A DNA stretch of 64,000 nt from Fimbriimonas sp. (GTDB taxonomy: Bacteria > Armatimonadota > Fimbriimonadia > Fimbriimonadales > Fimbriimonadaceae), in assembly GCA_031292555.1 (NCBI GenBank), contig JARLGV010000013.1, forward strand, positions 16,568-80,567, written 5' to 3'. The position numbers were made by a program, and so were the translations under genes. How positions within the stretch are numbered: position 1 is the stretch's first letter; each line of letters starts with the position of its first letter. Below the pieces are notes generated by a model. The model searched no databases, was not told where the DNA came from, and saw only the letters and a program-made list of their open reading frames with translations. Positions 27,189 through 36,501 of this stretch are shown here, piece after piece.

Positions 27189-28808
27189 ATGACGACCTTA
27201 GTTCCTTTGTTGGTGGCTTGGCGGGCGTCCTCGATCAAGCTGGCGCCCGCATACTACTCGTATCGATCGCTGGCTCAGCAACTTATCCCTCAGGGCATTC
27301 GGTTGGATACGAGCCACGCACCAGACCGGACGTTTGTGATTTCGTTCGAAAGTGTCCCTTTGCTCGAGGTCATAGAGAGTCTGGAAACGGCTTCAGGAGA
27401 TGAAATCACGCCGGTGGCGAGTGGATATGTCGTTCGTGCCGATATCGCCTGTGAGAAACGGCGACACGCACTGGCCAGAAAGTACATCGATGACTTTGAG
27501 GACCAAGTCTTCAGAGGACTGAGTTCCGCAACATGGGCAGGATGGATGGAACGCCGGATCGGCAAACTCGTGGTGGGTCAGCTTCAACAGACCAAGTGGT
27601 GGCAGAATCAACGGACCGATGTTGGCGTCTTGTCGGATTTCGCGAACGACCTCGTCACGTTGAGCGACGACGAGGGCCGCGGCGACGCCCGTTTTCTCTG
27701 CAAGTCTCTCTCGATCGATCCTCAAAGCCCGAATGCCCTTCAGCAGCTTGGGCAATGCAGCACCGCCATCGGCTTTGGGTTTCAGCCCGCGATCGGGGAG
27801 ATCGCCAGCGAATGCCTTCTCGCCCCTCAGAAACACCCACTTCTCTATGCCTCCTCTTGCCTGTGGCCGATCCCTCGCTTCACGAGCGCAACCTGCCGAT
27901 GGCCGTCTTACCTTTCGAAGTCAGAGAGATTGGCGCTGGAGAGACGGCAAGCACGGTCTCTGGCGGCCAGTCAGAGTCCAGTCCTCGATTTCCGGGTGGA
28001 CAATCGCACACCTGAGCGCCCTTCGAAGCGGGTCCTGGAATGGGCAACGGCGAAGCACGCAAACGTCGTCTTTCTGGTGAATCCGCTTCTCGACCGTCCA
28101 CAGGTGACTTCCGCCCCGTCGATCGGAGCTTGGCTGGCATCCTTGAGCCGAACGGATTCCTCCCAGGAATCAGGGCTCCCGAAGCCCAACACGGCCGATG
28201 CCACCGAATCCGACGGGCGAAGCGCCCTTACTCCCAGCAATTGTCTGACGAACTTACGATTGGGAGACACAGTCGTGGTTACCGACGAGATGGCGTTCCT
28301 CAACGAGTTCTGTGAGGTCGAGGAGTCTTCTGCGATCTCCGTCGACAACGGTCAAGCGTCGTTGTCCGACTTGGAGTCGATTGCGTCGTCGGCTCAATGG
28401 GACTCCTATCGAGGCGGAAGCTATCCCGTGGGGCTTTCGACTCTTGGGGATTTCCCCGGCGCCTGTCCGTTTCTCGCCCTATTGGCAAGGGACGCCGAAC
28501 TCAATGCCAGGGTTGAGAACCTCAAAGACGGAGACTTCATCGAGTGCCGAGTCAGCGACCTTCCCCGCGATTCGCAGAAGATCTTTCAGAAGCACCTGTC
28601 GAATTGCGCGCAGTATGTTGCGCCCGAAGCGGGAGACAACATGTACGCGGCTCGGCTGTTCTCAAGACTTCCGGACGCCTCAACCAGGATCCGATCAATG
28701 ACGATCACATTCAAGCGATCCGCGGGGCACATCCGAGTCTCCTTGCGGACGGCGTCCCCAGAGCGATACGAAATCTGGGGCGCATCCGTGAGAGTGAATG
28801 ATCGGTGA
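27189..28808 (+). CDS. protein of unknown function, STN-like N-terminal element
   Basis: 539 residues, ATG at 27189. The N-terminus is weakly hydrophobic (TTLVPLLVAW) without a clear signal peptide. Residues ~35-75 (FVISFESVPLLEVIESLETASG, then a VRADI strand) resemble the short beta-alpha-beta STN module found at the N-terminus of secretins and TonB receptors. The remaining ~450 residues match nothing I know. No operon partner: it is followed by a convergent esterase gene. Codon use looks like its neighbours. A genuine hypothetical. Confidence 0.65.
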   Translation: MTTLVPLLVAWRASSIKLAPAYYSYRSLAQQLIPQGIRLDTSHAPDRTFVISFESVPLLEVIESLETASGDEITPVASGYVVRADIACEKRRHALARKYIDDFEDQVFRGLSSATWAGWMERRIGKLVVGQLQQTKWWQNQRTDVGVLSDFANDLVTLSDDEGRGDARFLCKSLSIDPQSPNALQQLGQCSTAIGFGFQPAIGEIASECLLAPQKHPLLYASSCLWPIPRFTSATCRWPSYLSKSERLALERRQARSLAASQSPVLDFRVDNRTPERPSKRVLEWATAKHANVVFLVNPLLDRPQVTSAPSIGAWLASLSRTDSSQESGLPKPNTADATESDGRSALTPSNCLTNLRLGDTVVVTDEMAFLNEFCEVEESSAISVDNGQASLSDLESIASSAQWDSYRGGSYPVGLSTLGDFPGACPFLALLARDAELNARVENLKDGDFIECRVSDLPRDSQKIFQKHLSNCAQYVAPEAGDNMYAARLFSRLPDASTRIRSMTITFKRSAGHIRVSLRTASPERYEIWGASVRVNDR

Positions 28809-28882
28809 CCTCGCCTGCGCTGTTTCAGGTGGGCTAAAGCTATAGGCGCTATTGCCTAAGTTCGGCGGCTTGATCCTGTACG

Positions 28883-30226
28883 TTATCTCGACTGCCGGAA
28901 AAGCCAGTCGCGAATCCCGGGGATCGTGTAAGCGAACTTCCAGGTGTTCATATGCTCCATCCCTCCCGACGACGGGTTCGCGAAGGTCGTGCCCTGGATG
29001 TATGTCGTGTAGTGCAGGTTGGTTTCCTGGGCTGCCATCTTCGCTACGTCGGCAGCTTGTTGGTCGGCGGGGGCTTGCGCGCTCCAGCGACCCTTGGCGA
29101 TGGTTGCGCCGTTCTGCTCCCACACCGCGATCGACGCGTTCATACCTGGAAACGCCTTGATGTCGCCTTCGGAGACGACGATCCAAAGAGGCTTGTGAAT
29201 GAGGGCGGCGGTTGCTTTCGGGTCCCATTGGCCCGCCACCAGCATCGCGGCGGCAAATAGGTTCGGGTACTTGATCAGGAGCGCGAGCGACATCATGCAT
29301 CCGCCGGATTGGCCGGTCGTGTACATACGGTTGCGGTCGACGCGGTACTTCGTCGCGACATGGTCGACCATGCGCTCGATTGTATCGATGATGTTCGGAG
29401 TCGTGAAGTCGTCCGAGGCGATCTGAGTGTTGAACTGGGGCGCGAGCACCAACGCCGGATGCTTCGCCTGATCCCCCGGCGACCCCCAGACGACGGCGCC
29501 AAGCCCCTGGATAAGCGTCAGTTTGGGATCGTTTCCCGTGACGCTGGCATCCGGCATGAACAGCACGAGTGGGTACTTCCTGGCGCGGTCGTAGCCCTTG
29601 GGAACGAACAGGTTGTACGTCAGCCGGTTGCCGTTCTTCGGATCCTGGAAAGTGAACGCCTGGAAATCGTCGACGATCCGGTTGACCGCTTTGTCGGTGT
29701 GAAAGTAGGCGGCCTGCCCCGCGATTTTCTCGCCGTCCGTCGCAACGAGATCGCCGGTCTGAGCCACCGTTGCCTGTACGGGATTGATCTTGTTAACAGG
29801 CATTTGCATCGGACCACCACCTGGCCCACTTGGACCTCCAGGTCCAGGGCCGCCAGGGCCGGGACCGCCGTCGCGAATCGATGCACTTCGGTCCGTTGGG
29901 TTCAGTTCGATAACCACAAAGGCGCCGCTTCCGCCATGGGCAGATCGAGCCGCCGATCGGCTGGCGTAGATCCGGGTAATGGTGCGGCCTTTAACTGAGA
30001 ACGCCTTGGCCAAGAGCCGGGAGTTGTCGATCGCCTTGTCATACTGCAACACCACAGTCGTGATCTTCTCGCCATCGCCGAAAACCTCGCCGATTGCAGC
30101 TGCGCTCTTGATATGCGGATGAGCGGTCGAAGCCGCGCCAACCGCGATAGTCGCCAATGTGCATGCAAGGCACGCTGCCACCTTTGATCGACTGGTTTCT
30201 CTATGTTCTTTCACGTTGCGTATCAA
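28883..30226 (-). CDS. secreted COG4099-type peptidase/esterase (alpha/beta hydrolase)
   Basis: 447 residues from a TTG at 30226, or 443 from a GTG at 30214. A signal peptide (VAACLACTLATIAVGAAST) is followed by a small beta domain (residues ~45-125: VFGDGEKITTVVLQYDKAI), a Gly/Pro linker (GGPGPGGPGPGG) and an alpha/beta-hydrolase domain. The catalytic Ser lies in TTGQSGGCM, the acid in VSEGDIKAF, and His in MEHMNTW. The family (COG4099, LpqC/PHB-depolymerase-like) includes feruloyl and acetyl esterases acting on plant polymers. Substrate unproven. Confidence 0.85.
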   Translation of the reverse strand: MIRNVKEHRETSRSKVAACLACTLATIAVGAASTAHPHIKSAAAIGEVFGDGEKITTVVLQYDKAIDNSRLLAKAFSVKGRTITRIYASRSAARSAHGGSGAFVVIELNPTDRSASIRDGGPGPGGPGPGGPSGPGGGPMQMPVNKINPVQATVAQTGDLVATDGEKIAGQAAYFHTDKAVNRIVDDFQAFTFQDPKNGNRLTYNLFVPKGYDRARKYPLVLFMPDASVTGNDPKLTLIQGLGAVVWGSPGDQAKHPALVLAPQFNTQIASDDFTTPNIIDTIERMVDHVATKYRVDRNRMYTTGQSGGCMMSLALLIKYPNLFAAAMLVAGQWDPKATAALIHKPLWIVVSEGDIKAFPGMNASIAVWEQNGATIAKGRWSAQAPADQQAADVAKMAAQETNLHYTTYIQGTTFANPSSGGMEHMNTWKFAYTIPGIRDWLFRQSR

Positions 30227-30401
30227 TCTCCCGCCCGTCGGTCGTTGTACGCGGCTTCTCCTCGAGATCCGCCAGTCTACGCCGATCGGTTACAAACATC
30301 GTGAAGCCAGATAATGAAGACGGAATGAGGGCCCGGAGACAAAATATATCGGTCAAGGCAAATTCCATGCTTTGCCTCGGTTTGAACACCTACTCCAAGA
30401 C

Positions 30402-30977
30402 TCAGGGCCGAGTTTGGCTTCTCGCTTCATCGAGAAGAGGCAAAACGCCGAGCTTTTCGGCCCATTCGTCGAGGTAGCTGTTGTCGAGATTCCCTGCCTG
30501 AACCTCTAGGACCTGGACGATGTCGTTCCACTGGCGATCGCTGACCCGATTTCCAAGTCGATACCACCTGAGCTTGGCCAGCACGATATTTTCAGGCGCA
30601 TAAAAGAAAGCGGACGTGTCGTCTAGCAGTGCAACCCGCCGCGCCCTCGCCAGTTCTGTGGCCTCGTACGGCCCATCTCGAAGAAGGAACAGGTCGATCT
30701 TGAATGCCTCATCCTTGTGGAGGAGTTGAACGACCCTGAATTCGTCCAAACTAACGAGGGCAGTGGCTATCTCCGATTCATTTAGGTCGTACTGTTCCGG
30801 AAAGGCCTCAATCAGAATTGATGGGTCCGATCCAGGGAGCAGAACCACAATATCGGCATCGTTCGTCAGGCGCATTTGCCCCCAAACGCTGCTTGCCAAC
30901 GAACCGCCAATCGCATAGGGGATTCCAGCCGTTTCAAGACGCCGGGTAACGTCGGCGACGATCTCAATAACGGTCAA
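30402..30977 (-). CDS. nucleotidyltransferase-fold protein (AbiEii/DUF6036-like)
   Basis: 191 residues. The pol-beta-type nucleotidyltransferase motif is present: IGGSLASSVWG, then TNDADIVV (catalytic Asp pair) and a third Asp in KIDLFL. The C-terminal helix region has ENIVLAKLRWYR, as in AbiEii/DUF6036-type proteins. It starts at a TTG (30977) overlapping the TGA of a 57-residue upstream gene by 4 nt, so translation is coupled. Such pairs are often toxin-antitoxin-like, but cellular roles vary. Stands apart from the sugar genes around it. Confidence 0.8.
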   Translation of the reverse strand: MTVIEIVADVTRRLETAGIPYAIGGSLASSVWGQMRLTNDADIVVLLPGSDPSILIEAFPEQYDLNESEIATALVSLDEFRVVQLLHKDEAFKIDLFLLRDGPYEATELARARRVALLDDTSAFFYAPENIVLAKLRWYRLGNRVSDRQWNDIVQVLEVQAGNLDNSYLDEWAEKLGVLPLLDEARSQTRP

Positions 30978-31147
30978 GAACGGTTCGCTCCAGGACGGAG
31001 GTGCTCCGTTTGCTTCCTCAGCATACGCGCCGCTTCAATCCGCTCGAACGTCATGCGGGCGCGTTCCTCGGGCGTGAGTTGCCGCAGGCGATCGAGGAGC
31101 CGCTTCCAAGCATCCTCGGATGTGTCGATCAAATCCGTTCGCTGCAT
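30974..31147 (-). CDS. 57-residue helical protein paired with the nucleotidyltransferase
   Basis: The ATG at 31147 opens a 57-codon frame with TGA at 30974-30976 overlapping the TTG start of the nucleotidyltransferase gene. The translation (MQRTDLIDTSEDAWKRLLDR, then LTPEERARMTFERIEAARML) is charged and strongly helical, as expected of a small antitoxin-like or regulatory partner. The TTGA junction overlap and protein-like composition make it a real gene. No family name can be given. Confidence 0.72.
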   Translation of the reverse strand: MQRTDLIDTSEDAWKRLLDRLRQLTPEERARMTFERIEAARMLRKQTEHLRPGANRS

Positions 31148-31187
31148 AGGAAGATTCTACTTGCCCACCCAAGAATGACCAACCGGC

Positions 31188-32015
31188 TCAAGCCTTGAAA
31201 GCTCCGCTGGTGACGCCTTGCATAAACGGCTTCGTGGCGTAAAGGAACAGGATCAGGAGCGGGATGCTGGCGAGGACGTAGGCGGCGAACATGGTGGCGA
31301 AGTTTGACGACACGTTGCTTCGGTTCATCAGATACAGGCCCGAGCTGATGACGTGGTATTTCGAATCCGAGTTGGTGATAAACGGCCAGAGGAAGTTGTT
31401 CCAGGTGCCGAGGATGTTCACGATCGCCACGACGGCGATGACCGACTTCGACAGGGGCAGAACCACGTTCCAGTACAGCGTGAGATGCCCGGCGCCATCC
31501 ATGCGCGCCGATTCGAACAACTCTCCCGGCAGACCGTCGAAGAAGCTCTTGAACAGGAAGATCGCGAACACCTGCCCCCCTGCCAGGTACGGCAGGATCA
31601 GCACCCAGTGAGAATTCAGTAAGCCTAACTTCTTCACCCACAAGAAGCTAGGGACGAGCGTGAGAACGCCGGGAATCATCATGAACGCCAGCACGGCCAG
31701 GAATAGGGTGTTTCGACCCGCGAAACGGCAGCGGGAGAACACGTACGCCGAGACCGAACCGACAAGCACGACCCCGATGCCGGTCACCACGCACACGAAA
31801 ATCGTATTGAGCGTATAGGGCCGCAACACCTCCCAAGCGTAGGCGTATCCGGCGAACAATTGATGCCCCAGCTTCGGCAAGCCGAAGAACGAGTGGTTCA
31901 TCTCCGAGTTCGTCCGCATCGAGTTGTCGATGACGAACACGAACGGCGCCAGCGTGAGCGACAGGATGAGTATCAGCACCGCGTGCAGGACGACCTGATC
32001 CCAGTGACGCCTCAT
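31188..32015 (-). CDS. sugar ABC transporter permease, MalG type
   Basis: 275 residues, ATG at 32015 overlapping the upstream permease stop (ATGA). Six transmembrane helices, beginning VVLHAVLILILSLTLAPFVFV. The EAA loop is ELFESARMDGAGHLTLYWNVVLPLSK, where the permease contacts the ATPase. It is the last gene of a binding-protein/MalF/MalG operon. No ATP-binding gene is present; importers of the CUT1 class often share a multitask MsmX/UgpC-like ATPase encoded elsewhere. Confidence 0.93.
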   Translation of the reverse strand: MRRHWDQVVLHAVLILILSLTLAPFVFVIDNSMRTNSEMNHSFFGLPKLGHQLFAGYAYAWEVLRPYTLNTIFVCVVTGIGVVLVGSVSAYVFSRCRFAGRNTLFLAVLAFMMIPGVLTLVPSFLWVKKLGLLNSHWVLILPYLAGGQVFAIFLFKSFFDGLPGELFESARMDGAGHLTLYWNVVLPLSKSVIAVVAIVNILGTWNNFLWPFITNSDSKYHVISSGLYLMNRSNVSSNFATMFAAYVLASIPLLILFLYATKPFMQGVTSGAFKA

Positions 32016-32920
32016 GCGCCCTCCGCCTTGAGCTCTTCCGACGAGCGGAAGTAACGCATGTTCAGCACGGTCAGGCTCAAGATCAAAAGGAAGAGGATCA
32101 CCCCGATGGCGCACGCATAGCCCATCCGCTGAAAGCTGAATGCGTTCATGTACATCCACAGCCCAGGCACCATCGTTTTGAAGCCGGGGCCCCCTTTGGT
32201 AAGGATGAACATCCCCTCGAACCCCTGAACGGTGCCGATGACGGTCAAGATCGTCAGCAGCTTGACTTGGCTCATCACCAGCGGTACATCGACCTTGAGG
32301 AACTTGGTCATACCGCGCGCGCCATCCAGCTCCGCCGCCTCGTGGATGCTCTCCGAGATGCCCGCCAACCCAGCATAGTAAATGAGGATATTGATCCCTC
32401 CCGCGAAGGGGAATCCCATGAACACCACCGCCCACAGCACCGTTCGAGGGTCGGAGAGCCAGCCGCGCGTGAGATCTTCGCGGCCGAACAGGCGCAGTGT
32501 CTCGTTCAGCAGCCCCGTGTCGTTGTAGATCATGCCCTGCCAGATCATCATGCCCGCTACACCGGGAACGACGATCGGGATCAGGAACAGCACGCGATAC
32601 AGGTATCGTGCCCTTTCCGATTTGAGGCAGAAGATCAGTTTTGCCACCGCGAGCGGCACAGTCGAGACGATCAGCAACCCGAACACGGTCAGGAAGAGCA
32701 GGTTGGCAAAGCTGGGCAACAGGGTCGGGTCGTGTAGGTACTCGACATAGTTGTCAATGCCGACGAACCGGGATTCGCCCCCAACTTCGTAGTCGTAGAA
32801 CGAGGTCACAAACGCCCAAACGAAGGGCACCAGGCTGAACACGGCGAGGAGCCCGAAAGTGGGCGAGAGCATCGCGTAGATCGCGGCGGTCGAGGCGAAG
32901 TTCCGGCGCCTAAGGCTCAC
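32012..32920 (-). CDS. sugar ABC transporter permease, MalF type
   Basis: 302 residues from the GTG at 32920, which overlaps the end of the binding-protein gene by 11 bp; the longer frame upstream encodes Ser/Arg-rich shadow sequence. Six to seven transmembrane helices, first IYAMLSPTFGLLAVFSLVPFVWAFV. The EAA motif is HEAAELDGARGMTKFLKVDVPLV. Partner of the MalG-type permease downstream (4-nt overlap). Confidence 0.92.
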   Translation of the reverse strand: MSLRRRNFASTAAIYAMLSPTFGLLAVFSLVPFVWAFVTSFYDYEVGGESRFVGIDNYVEYLHDPTLLPSFANLLFLTVFGLLIVSTVPLAVAKLIFCLKSERARYLYRVLFLIPIVVPGVAGMMIWQGMIYNDTGLLNETLRLFGREDLTRGWLSDPRTVLWAVVFMGFPFAGGINILIYYAGLAGISESIHEAAELDGARGMTKFLKVDVPLVMSQVKLLTILTVIGTVQGFEGMFILTKGGPGFKTMVPGLWMYMNAFSFQRMGYACAIGVILFLLILSLTVLNMRYFRSSEELKAEGA

Positions 32921-34460
32921 GCGGCAACTCCTGCACCTTTGCCCGCAAGGGGGCGAGTTCGTTCCACTTCGCGTCGAACTTCGAGAGGTCGATCCGCTTG
33001 CGGCGCACGATCGTATCGCAGGCGGTCTTGACGTTGGTCTCCATCCAAGCCATGAACTCATCCTCGCTGATGCCATTGTTGATGTACAGGTCGAGCATGC
33101 GCCTCATGATCTCATCGAAGCGCAGGTCGAACGTGAACAGCCACTTGGTGTTAGCGAATTCGCGATGCAGAATCGTGTCGAACAGTTTCAACTCCGGCCG
33201 CGGTTCCGCCCCGACGACATTCGGCAGAAAGCACAGGATCTCGTTCACCACCCGGTCGACGTTCTTGGGGATCGTCAGGTACTGGATGAAGGCGATCGTT
33301 CGCTTGAGCTTCTCGGATGTCGCCGCATCGTGGGTGTCATCGAACGCGCTGTTCGTCACCTCGAATTGGGTCCCCGAGCCCCCGATCACGCACTGGTCGT
33401 GGCCGTCGGCGAAGCGGTCATAGGAATGAGGGATCGGCGGGAGATAGAAAATGCCCCAGTCGAAGCCCACGTCGGGATCTCGAGCCAGCCGGTTTACCTC
33501 CCAACTTCCGGTCCAGTACATCGCGCCCTTCTGGGTTACGAACATCTTGGTGAGGTCAGTCGAGGACATATCCTTCTCGAAGTACTGCCGCCACGCCTTG
33601 AGAATGCGGAACGTCTCGACGAAGCGAGGGTCGCGGCGCGTGAAGAAACCCTTCCGGTTGAGATACGCCAATTCGTCCCAGTCGAAAAACCGACTCAGAT
33701 GGGCTTCACGCGACGGATCTCTCTTCAGCTTCATCCCCGCGATGATCGAGCCGTATAGCTGGTTGAACACAAGGTCGACTCCCCAGTCGGCGACCGCGGA
33801 GGAGTCGACCAGGAACGGAATCACCCGCGCATCTTTCAACTTCTGCTGTAGCTGAATGAACTCGAACCAGTCACTCGGAACCTGCAGGCCGAGCCGGGCA
33901 AACATCGACTTGTTATAGAAAATGCCGGTCTCGACCATGTCGTAGGTGATGCAGTACACCTTGCCGTCGGGCGCCGTCTTGCTTCGGCTGATCGACTGAT
34001 ATTTGAACTGGTCCCACCACTTCTCGCAGCCCAATTGTCCCTTGGGCACGAACGGATTGGGTTGCTCCAAGTACTTGTCGAACGGCAAATACCAACCCTT
34101 CTGTACGTCCTGCCAAACGTCCCCAACGTTGACGTTGATGATGTCCGGCGCCTGGCCGGCCGCCAACTGGGTGATCAGGTATTCGCGCTCCCCGACAGGC
34201 GCATCGGTGAACTCGATGCGAGTGTCCGGATAGAGTTTCTCGAATTCGCGGGCAACGTCCGCGAGCCCCTGAAGCGGCTTCCCCAGGTCTTGAGGCCGAG
34301 TGCCAGGCATGTAGATGCCAGGCGCGACTCGGACCGTATATTTCCTCGGGGCGGAGTCCTTCTGGTCACGAACGCCACTCCCAACTTGCGTAACTCCGCG
34401 CGGCCACAGCGCCCACGCAGCTAAGCCCAACACGATCACCAGCGACAGTCGTCGGAGCAA
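32910..34460 (-). CDS. extracellular sugar-binding protein (ABC importer)
   Basis: 516 residues from a TTG at 34460. The N-terminal helix (LSLVIVLGLAAWALWP) could be an uncleaved anchor or signal peptide; no lipobox is visible. The rest is a family-1 solute-binding protein (LADVAREFEKLYPDTRIEF, AGQAPDIINVNVGDVWQ, TGIFYNKSMFARLGLQVP). At 516 residues it is longer than the usual 420-450. It leads a three-gene operon with two permeases. Ligand unknown; an oligosaccharide is likely from family knowledge. Confidence 0.88.
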   Translation of the reverse strand: MLRRLSLVIVLGLAAWALWPRGVTQVGSGVRDQKDSAPRKYTVRVAPGIYMPGTRPQDLGKPLQGLADVAREFEKLYPDTRIEFTDAPVGEREYLITQLAAGQAPDIINVNVGDVWQDVQKGWYLPFDKYLEQPNPFVPKGQLGCEKWWDQFKYQSISRSKTAPDGKVYCITYDMVETGIFYNKSMFARLGLQVPSDWFEFIQLQQKLKDARVIPFLVDSSAVADWGVDLVFNQLYGSIIAGMKLKRDPSREAHLSRFFDWDELAYLNRKGFFTRRDPRFVETFRILKAWRQYFEKDMSSTDLTKMFVTQKGAMYWTGSWEVNRLARDPDVGFDWGIFYLPPIPHSYDRFADGHDQCVIGGSGTQFEVTNSAFDDTHDAATSEKLKRTIAFIQYLTIPKNVDRVVNEILCFLPNVVGAEPRPELKLFDTILHREFANTKWLFTFDLRFDEIMRRMLDLYINNGISEDEFMAWMETNVKTACDTIVRRKRIDLSKFDAKWNELAPLRAKVQELPREP

Positions 34461-34529
34461 GGTAGCAGCAGTCTACAACGATCGCACTACGCACAGACCC
34501 ATCACCGTCCGATCCATCGCAAGGCGTCA

Positions 34530-36380
34530 CTAGGGCGCGGGCCCGAACCTCCACCCCATCTTCCGGTGGAATTCAGAATAGGTCAGAATCGGCTTCCAGC
34601 CCCTGGCGCGTTTACGAGCTTCGAGTACCTCGCTTTCTGCCCGAAGACGAATCTGCTCGACCTGTTCGAAGGTGACTGGCTGAACAAAAACGTCGCCATA
34701 ATACGAAGGCGCCTTCCTTGGAATGAACGACTCGGACGGAAATCGGAGGCTCCAATCCGGTCTCTTGATCCCCGTTTCGTTAAGCGCGGGATCGAAGATC
34801 GGATAGACCGTTTGCCAATTCAACAGAACGGCTCGATCGAAATGAGCTCTCTCTAGTCCACTCAAGCCCCACATGATCTGGGAATCCATCGAGTAGTAGA
34901 GGGGCTGTCCGTACTGGTAGCCCATGTAGAAATACGGGTCCGGACAACGAACGTGGGCCACGATGCAAGTTCCCTTGCAAAACACTTCGCTGGCGCCCGG
35001 ATACTCGGCTTGAGCCCGTTCAGCGGGCAAGATATCGTAGCCATCTACTAGCATACGGACCCTGAAGTAATCGTCGGCGTTATAATGGCTGCTGATCGCC
35101 AAAACAGTTTCTCCAGGCTGAACACTGGCAGCCACCGCGCTTAGCTTGTCGAGCCCATTGTTCACGCCACTTTGCCAGTCCCGCCAGATAAAGGTCGTCC
35201 AGAACCGGCCATAGGCGGTTCGCGGCCCATCGAGGAAGTTGATGTCGACGGGGCCAAACGCGACGAAAAGAGCGAGGCTGATCGACAGAGGCCGGACGAT
35301 CGTCGAGGCAACCTCCTTACGGTCCCGGTTCCAGTGGTCCATCAACCATTTCAGACCGGCCGCCGAGTGGATGAGTATTGCGGGAGCGCCCAACAAGAGG
35401 TAGTACCGGGGCTCATACGCACGAGGGAGAACAGCGATGTAAAAGAGCCCAGGGAGGACGATGAGCCCAAGAATCCAGCGATAATCGCTTCGGCGCCAGT
35501 TGATCATGATTCCGATGAGAATCAGAATCGGAGTGAGAATTCCGAAGAACGCCACTCTTACGTCCCTCAATTGATCGGCCCCTAGTCCGATCGCCTGCAT
35601 CCTTCCAAATAGCTTGATAATCGGGATTGCTTCCGACAGGTGGAAGGGCGTCAATGCGCATGCAAGACCGAACAGGACACCAAAACCGACGGCGCCGCCG
35701 GCTGTCCGGAGAGCCCACTCGACCGGCTTCGGCTTGTCGAGGAACAGGCATGCAATCAGCGCAGGGGCGATCAAGACCGCATCGCTGCGCGTGAGGATCG
35801 CGGCGGCAAAGAGTGCTCCAACGGCCATCCATACGAGCCCGCCCTTGAGTGGGGCAACACCGACTCTAGGCACGATCGCCAGTCCCAATAACGCGAGCGC
35901 TGCGGACGGAAGGTTATCGGAGAAGTAAAAACCTATTTCGACAAGCCCCGGCGTGAGCAGCAAGGCCACGAACAGCAGCCGGCTAGAGTCCTGACTCCAC
36001 CGCCGTGCAACGCAGAATGTGCTCACGACGAACGTCGCCATGCTCGCCATCGTGAGAAGCCGAAAGGCGACGTCACCGCCTTCACCGAATACTTTCAGGA
36101 ACACCTGCAGGAGGAGGACCAACCCACTTCGAGTCAGAAAGAGGAACTCCGGGGAAATTGGATAGGCCTGGTCGGCCATGGCGAGCCCATGAAACCCGTG
36201 CCGGTTAACCATGATCGCCATCGACTGCAGTTCGGCCGAGAACCCCTCGATGTGGACGGGGGTCAGCGCCGGCCAAAGGGTCCAGGCCGAAAAGATCACA
36301 AATGGGCCAAGGATCGCCCCCTGCCTCGTTCGGACCGCTTCGCCCGATCCGATCGCCTGGCCTTCCTGGTCACGTGCCAT
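34530..36380 (-). CDS. multi-span glycosyltransferase-like membrane protein (PMT/ArnT fold)
   Basis: 616 residues from the ATG at 36380. About 11-12 transmembrane helices fill residues 20-400, with long extracytoplasmic loops between the first helices (FSAELQSMAIMVNRHG, a position where GT-C enzymes carry an acidic catalytic motif) and a ~220-residue soluble C-terminal domain. The layout fits GT-C lipid-linked-sugar transferases such as dolichyl-phosphate-mannose transferase-like proteins, but I do not see a diagnostic DD/DE motif clearly. Divergent from the 36502 gene. Confidence 0.65.
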   Translation of the reverse strand: MARDQEGQAIGSGEAVRTRQGAILGPFVIFSAWTLWPALTPVHIEGFSAELQSMAIMVNRHGFHGLAMADQAYPISPEFLFLTRSGLVLLLQVFLKVFGEGGDVAFRLLTMASMATFVVSTFCVARRWSQDSSRLLFVALLLTPGLVEIGFYFSDNLPSAALALLGLAIVPRVGVAPLKGGLVWMAVGALFAAAILTRSDAVLIAPALIACLFLDKPKPVEWALRTAGGAVGFGVLFGLACALTPFHLSEAIPIIKLFGRMQAIGLGADQLRDVRVAFFGILTPILILIGIMINWRRSDYRWILGLIVLPGLFYIAVLPRAYEPRYYLLLGAPAILIHSAAGLKWLMDHWNRDRKEVASTIVRPLSISLALFVAFGPVDINFLDGPRTAYGRFWTTFIWRDWQSGVNNGLDKLSAVAASVQPGETVLAISSHYNADDYFRVRMLVDGYDILPAERAQAEYPGASEVFCKGTCIVAHVRCPDPYFYMGYQYGQPLYYSMDSQIMWGLSGLERAHFDRAVLLNWQTVYPIFDPALNETGIKRPDWSLRFPSESFIPRKAPSYYGDVFVQPVTFEQVEQIRLRAESEVLEARKRARGWKPILTYSEFHRKMGWRFGPAP

Positions 36381-36501
36381 CTTCCGGCAGAGGTTACCAC
36401 CCGTTTTTTCAGAATGAAGATTCGAGGACAGCTTGACTGGCAGGCACGCCGAACCTGGTGCTAACCGTGGCAACTTGCCATCCGCTACCTCCAATTCGTG
36501 G

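Noticed and set aside
32921..33076. Longer N-terminus for the MalF-type permease
   Set aside because: The added residues are Ser/Arg-rich antisense-style sequence inside the binding-protein gene; the GTG at 32920 gives a normal permease start.
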